From Pomacea canaliculata (lineage: Eukaryota > Mollusca > Gastropoda > Architaenioglossa > Ampullariidae), in assembly GCF_003073045.1 (NCBI RefSeq), contig NC_037590.1, forward strand, positions 806,001 to 870,000: 64,000 nt of DNA. Reading direction: 5' to 3'. The position numbers were made by a program, and so were the translations under genes. The notes beneath the pieces are model-generated. The model did not search any database. It worked only from the letters and a program-made list of their open reading frames with translations, and had not been told where the DNA came from. Shown here piece by piece: positions 56,493 through 64,000 of this stretch. Positions within the stretch are counted from its first letter, which is position 1. Every line of letters starts with the position of its first letter.

Positions 56493-58861
56493 AGTGAATT
56501 ATGCCTTTGAAAAAATGTTCTGTAAATAAAAATCCAGAACAAGGATGTGCGCTGTGTCTGCCAGGTGATCCCCACTTAACATTTTAAAACACGTCAGCAT
56601 CTCTCGTCTCTAATCTGACGATTGTTTGCCTGTTCAGTGGACAGCCCTTAGCTAAAAGCGAGGGCTCGAATGTAAACAAGCTGTTTTGCTTATCTTTTAC
56701 CCTCGGAAAGAATTTTTATTGTCTTCCCACCAACTCACCCATTCTCTGCCCTCGATATCTCTTACGGTAGATTTATGACCAAAGGTTTCTCAATTTGTGA
56801 AGGTTTCTAGCTACATCTGTAAGGGTTTCTATATCCACCAGGTGCACTTCCACACCAAAAAAACCATCGTAGTCATTGCCGTCTGACAACAGGTACCAGA
56901 CTCGGGAAGTTGTGGCAATAACTGCCAACAGACTGTCGGTTAAGTGTCATAAGTGTCAGTTAAACTGCCAATGCCAACGTCTAAAGACGAACGCCTTACA
57001 ACACTTTTTTGAAGTGGTGGTAGTGGTTACCTTTCTCTATCACCGTCTACAACACATACAACCAGAAAATACTTCTAGTGTACTTCTATCCGTTGGTGTT
57101 GTGCCTGCAGCCACTAGGCCACGCCGCCATCGACACGTAGCCTGGGGTCACAGCAAACTAGGTACACCGCCATCTGATACACAGAGTGGGGCGGCCCATG
57201 CTCTAGTTATTTCTTGCGAACTCATAGTACAGAAATAGCTCACGTATCACAAAGTGATGTCTAAAACTAAAATCAGACAGAATTTAAAACCCACCTGATT
57301 AAAGCGATGATACTTCAAGCAGACGACAAAATCGACATCCAGTCTATCGGCGTACGTTGACCTTTTTTCCTAGGCTCAGGGTTAGGGTCAAAATATATCA
57401 CGCGGACTAGCTAAGAACGAACACGACACAGAGAAGTGTGCGGAATGCAGTGAATAAAGATAACAGTAACAAAGTCGACAAGAAGCGAAGAAAATACTTG
57501 CATACAGATTACCTCCTCTACTGAGTGTGTCAAGTGTCGACTACATACGTTGTTTATATATATACGACCTTGACTTCATTGTCACTGGGTCATTGGAAAC
57601 GATCGTGTTTAGCTTGTTACATGTTTTGTTTTTGCTTTCTTTCCACGGATATGGTAGTAGTGTCCTGTAACCTTTACGCAACTTTGATCAAATTTAATTT
57701 CTTCTGTGACTACAACGGCTACTTACTTTACAAATTGTTATACAGATCAACGCGACAACATAAAAAACTATACTGTCTTCTCTGGTTTTAAAGTTGGCAT
57801 GGATTTGGTATGACGAACAAATTCTAACACTTGTACTCATTTGAGAAAGTAGATGGGTCAGTGCTGCAGTCGTTAACGAGGCATAATTAATGACTATTTG
57901 TGTGTTTACGTGTGGACTGACTGTGTAAACAGTCGGCAGGGGAGATCAGCGGCGTTGTTACACTGAGTAGTCTTCCCTTGCCAGTGTGGCGGCTTCGCTT
58001 GACAACGCAGCCACGATGAACCTATTTCATTTCTTCGGTAATTAACTGAAAACTACACACGATGCCAGGTTCCTGAGGCAGGAAAAAGTTTCATATTTTC
58101 AAAAAGTAAGTGCACGGAAGATATTAAAATGACCCAAGGCTTAGGCAGCATTTTAGTCAGAGTTGTGTGCATGTCATGTTAGAACGTGAAAATCTCCCAA
58201 AACGTCGGACTGAAGGAGTGAAGCCATGCAGTCATGATGTAGGAGCAAATCAAATGACAAATAGCAGTTCATGAAGCACACGAGGTGCCTATAGTTAAAG
58301 ACGACCATTTGATGTTCACCATCTCTTCTACTTTTGCTGACTGCGTATACTTAATTTGTTTTCTAATAAACACCACCTTTTTATATTTTGAAAACTATGA
58401 CGCTTAGGTGAAGTGCATATAGATTATATAATGTTTTCCACCTAACATTTATTTTTTAAAAAGTTAAAGAATTTTGTTTTTATAAGTTATTTGGGTAAAA
58501 TGTGTTAATTAGGTTGCACACACCACACAATATTCACATTATAGGCTTAATTAGTGGACCATGGAATTGTTTACCCTTAATGACTTTTCATGAACTGGAT
58601 AATAGCTTTTTGCATCAGTTAAAAGTAAGCACAGTAGATTACACTCCTGGTGCAGTGTGCCACCCGAGTAATATATTTGATCTGTATTTTGTACTTCTTT
58701 TTAATATTCCCAAAGTTTACTTGTTTTATCATCATACATTATTATGTTGTAAAGATATTCCAGTATCATATCCCATTTTGATTACATTTTGCTCAAAGAA
58801 GGTGGCCACATTAAAATATTTTATCATACTCTTTGGTGTATGTAATCTTTTCAATTCTGCC
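56493..58861. other. Divergent intergenic region between DSD and LRRC45
   Basis: The two genes start back to back 2.4 kb apart. I see no TATA or CpG-like promoter I would defend. Open frames at 56876-57238 and 57525-57791 lack homology and splice support. The sequence becomes AT-rich beyond 58,300. Confidence 0.5.
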
Positions 58862-61800
58862 ATGAGGATGGACGAATTTCGCCTGACATATGTTCGCCTG
58901 TGCAAGGAAAATCACACTGAACCACAGGATGTTGTGGTAGAAAAGCTTAAAAGGTAAGACTTGAAGGATATCTGTGTACTGATACTCATTAGCACAAGTC
59001 TGCTTTTATTGTTTTAGTGTTTTCATTTTGATTTGTTTTTAGAACTCTATTCCCCACAAAAGGCCTGATTGGAATGACTTTAATCATTGATAAAGCTATT
59101 AAATGATGGGCAAGAAATTTAAGAATATCTTGCAAGTCCTACATCTAGTCCATCATTGATTCCGTCATTATCTGTGTGCCTCATCATTCTCCTGTTCTGT
59201 TTAGATTGATGTTTACAGTGAAACATAGTTTCCTCTTTTGGTGCCTCTAAATTCAGCTTCATCCAAAAGCCAATTGCATTATCTTGTACTGGCTGACAAT
59301 TAACACAGTGAGAATGCTGTGTACATGTGATACACAGTCTACAGCCTAGTTTCAGTACACTACATACAAAAGCTGTATGCAATATGTTTTAATGATTTTA
59401 TGAAAGGATATTGTGCATTTGGAACAGAGCACTATTGTAGCTTTACTTGAACATTTCTGAGTTCCATCAGTTAGCTAGAGAATGAAATGATTGTTAAAGC
59501 AAGCACATAGATTTTCTAAATTTCCCTTTCATTTTCTGAAAAAAAATGGGTTTAGGCCAGCAGTTCTCAACCTTTTACTTGTGACGCGCCCCTGAGGAAC
59601 AAAGGTATGTCCGTGCGCCACCCTTAGCCAGCAATGTAAGCTAATTTCACTAATACTGGTATAAGAAACTTTAAAAAAAATGACCAACTTCGCGCCCCCC
59701 TTGTAAGCACGTTGCACCCCCCCCCCAGGGGGTCGCGCCCCACTGTTTGAAAACCGCGGTTTTAGGCAGTTTACACAGATTGGTCAGTATGAAAGAAGAA
59801 TTAAAAGTCTTAAAAATGATGTTAGTCCCAAACAAAACGTAGTTTTAAAGCAGAAGATATCAGTGATTAAGATCTATCTGATTTTGACAACTAACAAAGT
59901 AATTTTCAAAATTATAAAAAAAAAATGTGAGTGAGCACATGGGTTATTAAAAACGATGGTGGTGATCATCCTGCTGCACAGTTGTTAAATAACAGAAAAG
60001 AATATCTTTCATTCTCTGCACAGATCGAGTGATTGCAGTGCTAAGAGCTGCAGAATTCTTCATTCTGTATCACCACCACTAAATTTTATTTCCTCACAAG
60101 GATTACAAAGCTTGTTCAACTTGCCACCTTTAGAGGAATGTAAGCTTGTCATCCTGAGAGGAGTGTAAGCTTGTCAAGCTTTACTGATCAAGAAAGTATA
60201 AAAACTATAAAAAGTGACAAACAGATCTTAACACACACACAGCAAAGTAGATCGAGCGGCAAAGAGATTTTGAAATCTGATACTACATAGATCCAAATTA
60301 AATTAAGATGGAAATCTGTTACCATACCAAAAACAAAAAAATGGCACTCATTATGGCAGAATTATGTGCCTAAAAATAAAATTTCGACAGGTCATTGGAG
60401 AGGCATGATTTTTTTTAGATTTGAGAGAAAATGAATAGTTGAGAATGAATGAGGCAGGAGAGTTAATTTCTGCAGAGTTTGAACTGCAGTTATAGTTTGA
60501 TTTGCTCCCCATATCTTTTATTTGTTTCTTAAAACATTATTTTTTTAAATGCTGTACCTAAGTTTTTGAAAGATGTATATTTGGAAGTTGATAATGAGTT
60601 AATGCTTTTTTACAGCTTGGAGCAAACAGGTGGCAAAGGACGAACAACTCTGGACCTTTCAACTCACAGTTTGTCTCCCAAGACTTGTGCAGTACTGGGA
60701 AAAGTGTTAGCAACAGACAGAAATTTTACAGAGGTCAAATTTGCTGACTGCATGCTTTCAGATGATGGTGAGCTCCTCCTTCTGAATGATAAGTGTTGCA
60801 GTGGCCTTTCAACACTTGGGTTTCCAGATAGCATGAATAATGAGTGTTGCAGCGTCATCTGAACGCTTTGCCTTCCAGATGGTAGTTCCAGATTATGCAA
60901 AATGTAGCGATGAAATGTTAGTATTATGTAAATCTTAACATGCTTACCTCTTGGAGCTGTACCCCGTTTATAGATATCTCTGCTTTGCCCTTGCTATTCA
61001 TCATAACTTTGGAAAATGTTTAATATTGCTTTGTGCTTGTTTTGCTTTCTGTACAGCTGTGAAGAGTCTTGCACAGGGATTAGCATACAATGGATTCTGC
61101 AAGAAGCTTGATCTTAAGGTAAGATAATGATAATTCAAACAAAACTAAAGCTGTAAGTTTAATTTAATTATGGTAGCATTACTAGTCGACTGTAAAATGC
61201 TGTGTGTCTCCTACAGCTTTGAAAAAGGAATGTAACCATAGAAATGTTTTCCAAAAACTGCTTTCTGCTAACAGAGAAATAGTAGAGACATTTCTGTATT
61301 TAATCTGCTGTACTGAAAGCTACCATGCAAAATTATTATTCTTTTTGAATGAATTTGATAAATTACAATCTTCATCATTTCAATAAATAAATTTACAGTT
61401 TATCAGCTGCTGCAAAGATGAAAATCAAAAGCATGATTCATCTTCGCTTAAAGTACATTTTCGAGTTTTGGGTATGGGTGACTGCATGTTCATAGATATG
61501 TGGATTTATTAGCTACTTGCAAAACAACATTGTATATTTCAGGGGAACAACATTCGTGGCTCAGGTGTAGAAGCGCTTGGGAAGATGTTGCAGCATAATA
61601 AAAGTCTGATCAGGTAAGTAACTTAAATATTTTCCCCTGCCATTGGTTGGCAAACACAGGTGAACGTTTTCAGGATTAGTTCTCTTTTCAAAGTGGCATT
61701 CTTGGAGATGGTTTTAAGTCCCACAGGTTGATTTCTCAGCTGATGGTTGATTTGAAGGGCCTACAGTGAGATGATTGTGACCGTCCAACTTGGATGTCAT

Positions 61801-63275
61801 GCTTTTTATTCCCTTCCCTACCACCACTGACAAAGCTGTTGCAGGATAGGAATCATTTTTCCAATTTGATCATTTTTTCACTTTCATCACTACTCACACT
61901 ACTCACACAGAAAGGGCCTCATTAATCCCCGATAGGATCGTATTCAGAGAAGACAGACATTGATGCATTGGATGAAGTTCATGTGCATGCGTGAAAGGAT
62001 ATAGGTGTGCATGTGTGTTGAATGTCATCAAATGGGTATTATGTTTATATGTATATACATTATGTTTTGCTTACATGTATAAATTATTCTTGTGAGCAAA
62101 AGAAAAATTTCTGTCCTGGATTACGCCTGGTACAGACAATAAAGATTGATTGATTGAATATGCAAAAATTAATATTTCCTAGCTGAATCCATCTTTTAAA
62201 AAAAGTTATAGTTTCACCAGCCGGTGCATCCAATGGATTTTCCAAGAATTTTTCTTTCTACAGCATTCTGTATTTTTACAACATTCAGCATTGTTTTGTT
62301 ATTTGTTAATTGCTTGTCAGTTTGTCCATCTTCCTCATCATTTTCATTCTCCATTCGTACTTGTTAAGGGAGGCTATTCAATTTGGATAGGTAAAGCTAA
62401 AAGTTTGTGGAGTTACAACCCATTATAAACTGGTCAAAAGTTTTTTTCTGTATGGAAAAATTATTGCTTTTAGCAAACACAAAAACATAATCTGATGCTT
62501 ACCCAAATACAAGTCTGGTAGTTGTAAGAATGTTTCTTTTGCTGCAGTATTTGTTTGGAGTGGAATGCCTTGGGGATGCTAGAGACATCATTTGCAACAT
62601 TTTGTGATGGTCTTGGAGCCAACTCAGTGCTGCAGGCCCTTGACCTTCGGAACAACCAGATCAATCATGAGGGTGGGGAGGAACTAGCTACAGCTCTAAA
62701 ACGCAACACATGTCTTCGAGCTCTTGGTATGTGAGGACTTGAGAATAATCACATGTCAAATCCATCCTCTAAAAATAATCAATTAAGTGTATACTCTACA
62801 CATCATGTCTGTTATATGAAAATAATCATATCTGTCCTCCTTGCAATAAATTTTTAAGCTCTTGGTGCATTTGATGTACCCAACCTGACATCAGCAAGAC
62901 CATTCCGCTTTTGATCTGTTTTGTCTTAGATGTATTGTGAAACATGCTCCTTTGTCGCATCATATTTGTGCAGTGATTGTGATATAGCAAGAAAGTCTGG
63001 ACCTTTTTTCAACTCTTTGTTAGGAAAATCATGAATAGCTGCCTAGCAGTCCATTTCCTTTGTCCTTATGATGAATTAAGTTATCCAGCATGAGCTCTAA
63101 AGCATGATCTTTTGATTGATGCAGCTCGCTCTTGTATGTCCCCCAGATCTGAGATGGAACAACATTGGCCTTCTAGGAGGCAGGGCCTTCCTTGAAATGC
63201 TTAAATCAAACAAATCTCTATCCCGCCTGGAGCTTGCAGGAAACAACGTGCCTTCAGATATTACAAAATCCATAG
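58862..63275 (+). CDS. LRRC45: LRRC45, 5' part (6 exons; continues past the right edge)
   Basis: Exons 58862-58953, 60616-60767, 61057-61118, 61543-61613, 62548-62726 and 63147-63275 join in phase. [20 protein letters not shown] corresponds to the start of vertebrate LRRC45, so the second ATG at 58868 may be the initiator. Leucine-rich repeats follow: [69 protein letters not shown] and [16 protein letters not shown]. The coiled-coil half of the protein must lie further right. LRRC45 links centrioles at their proximal ends and sits at the ciliary base. The last donor is atag/gcaagt, a GC donor of perfect consensus. Recognition is from sequence similarity and order. Confidence 0.93.
58954..60615 (+). 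other. LRRC45: LRRC45 intron 1
   Basis: AT-rich, with a hAT-like MITE at 59558-59759. No other element is recognised. Confidence 0.75.
59558..59759. mobile_element. Non-autonomous hAT-like transposon (MITE), about 202 bp
   Basis: The left end cagcagttctcaacc and the right end, read in reverse as ccgcggttttcaaac, form imperfect inverted repeats of the type seen in SPIN-like hAT elements. The flanks are gtttaggc and ttttaggc, an 8-bp target duplication with one mismatch, the hAT hallmark. The interior is GC-rich (gcgcgcc-type words, C8 run) unlike its surroundings. Confidence 0.8.
61960..62157 (+). mobile_element. 3' end of a LINE ending in a GATT repeat
   Basis: gtgagcaaaagaaaaatttc and cagacaataaagattgattg match the 3' tail of the minus-strand LINE at 44765-45400. 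The left border is unclear. It is a 5'-truncated insertion in the LRRC45 intron between exons 61543-61613 and 62548-62726. Confidence 0.65.
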
Positions 63276-63716
63276 GCAAGTTGTTATTGATTATATCTTA
63301 AAAGCTGGAGGTACTTTGTTTCTACTGAGCATTGAAAATCCATGATCTGGATATTGTGGTTTGTACTAGATTTATGCTGGGAATTTTTAGACAAGTTAAT
63401 TCTAATCCTTCAAACACACATACACTCTCTTGTAGAGGATGTATTGAATAGTTAAATAAACTTCTCCTAAGGGTGTAAGTCCTAACACAGCTTGCCACTC
63501 AGGTTTATCATGAGCAGTGTAAGCAGGTCTGGCATATCTTGCCTCTCAGGCATGTCTTGAGTAGTGTCAGCAGGTCAGGAACAACTAGTCATTTCCTTCA
63601 CACATGTATCCCCTGTCTTCCTTTGTTTTTTTGTTCACCTTTCCAAGGTGCCCTAAAAGCAGTTTTAGACAGAATGTTGTGATGGGTCACGTGACCAAAC
63701 CAGACAAACCTGCTCC
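63276..63716 (+). other. LRRC45: LRRC45 intron with GC donor
   Basis: Begins gcaagt. Contains an imperfect internal duplication around 63490-63580 (gcagtgtaagcaggtctggc and gtagtgtcagcaggtcagga). The next exon is not certain; gtcccctgtag at the right edge is a possible acceptor at 63997. Confidence 0.5.
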
Positions 63717-63728
63717 ACTTCACTGTTG

Positions 63729-63916
63729 AGCGGTCTGGTGGCGCAACGGTTAGTGCCTGTCACCAATACAGTGAAGGTTGGCTGCCCAGAGTTCATTTCT
63801 CGTCTTGGGCATGCTGTTCTTCCTCTGCACGTGGCATCTGTTTACAGGGCTGGCTGCTTGCTGTAATATAGCCTCAGTTGCTGGCACGGCATAAAACACC
63901 AATTCTCCCCCACTAA
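63729..63916 (+). mobile_element. tRNA-derived SINE with perfect 12-bp target duplication
   Basis: The body begins agcggtctggtggcgcaacg. Box A tggcgcaacgg at 63739-63749 fits TRGYNNARNNG exactly. A weaker box B, agttcatttct, lies at 63790-63800, 51 bp on. The 12-bp direct repeat acttcactgttg flanks it at 63717-63728 and 63917-63928. The 3' region (gcataaaacaccaattctcc) is not poly-A. Confidence 0.88.
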
Positions 63917-64000
63917 ACTTCACTGTTGCAAAAAATACTTCCTGGTGTCTTATAAGGTTATAACCATACAGAGGCATCGATTTTGTGTCCCCTGTAGGAG

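Noticed and set aside
58502..58861. N-terminal extension of LRRC45 in the same open frame
   Set aside because: Related LRRC45 proteins start at the M-D/E-E-F-R motif; the upstream frame is AT-rich and unlike the protein.

Overview
This is animal nuclear DNA: about 60 phase-consistent spliced exons with GT-AG (rarely GC-AG) borders, long introns packed with minisatellites, LINE fragments, a tRNA-derived SINE and a hAT-like MITE. The protein families and the repeat flavour suggest a mollusc, probably a gastropod. That placement is an inference and not demonstrated.

Region by region. (1) 1-29,521, plus strand: the 3' part of a giant muscle-protein gene of the obscurin/UNC-89 family. I resolve 43 exons, about 8.8 kb of coding sequence. 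They encode 14 consecutive FN3 domains, two Ig domains, kinase 1, an inter-kinase linker, Ig, FN3, kinase 2 and an acidic tail. The gene enters from the left edge. Kinase 1 keeps the catalytic residues; kinase 2 is a clear pseudokinase. (2) 32.3-51.6 kb, minus strand: three secreted trypsin-like serine protease genes (A, B, C). B and C lie in a segmental duplication, and each has a different one-base frameshift in the same exon. (3) 53.2-56.5 kb, minus strand: a complete 8-exon metal- and PLP-dependent D-serine dehydratase (DSD). (4) 58.86 kb to the right edge, plus strand: the 5' six exons of LRRC45, a centrosomal/ciliary-root leucine-rich-repeat protein, divergent from DSD.

The genes do not form a common pathway: a sarcomere scaffold, secreted proteases, an amino-acid enzyme and a centrosome linker. 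No operon or defence-type system is present. The most interesting features are minisatellites that grow out of exon ends and 5' splice sites (seen at five or more exons), the division between an active-looking and a dead kinase in the obscurin-like gene, a 3.7-kb 69-bp-unit array open in all three forward frames inside an FN3-splitting intron, and the B/C protease duplication. Several exons carry single-base indels, mostly in C or G runs, which look like consensus errors of a long-read assembly rather than biology.
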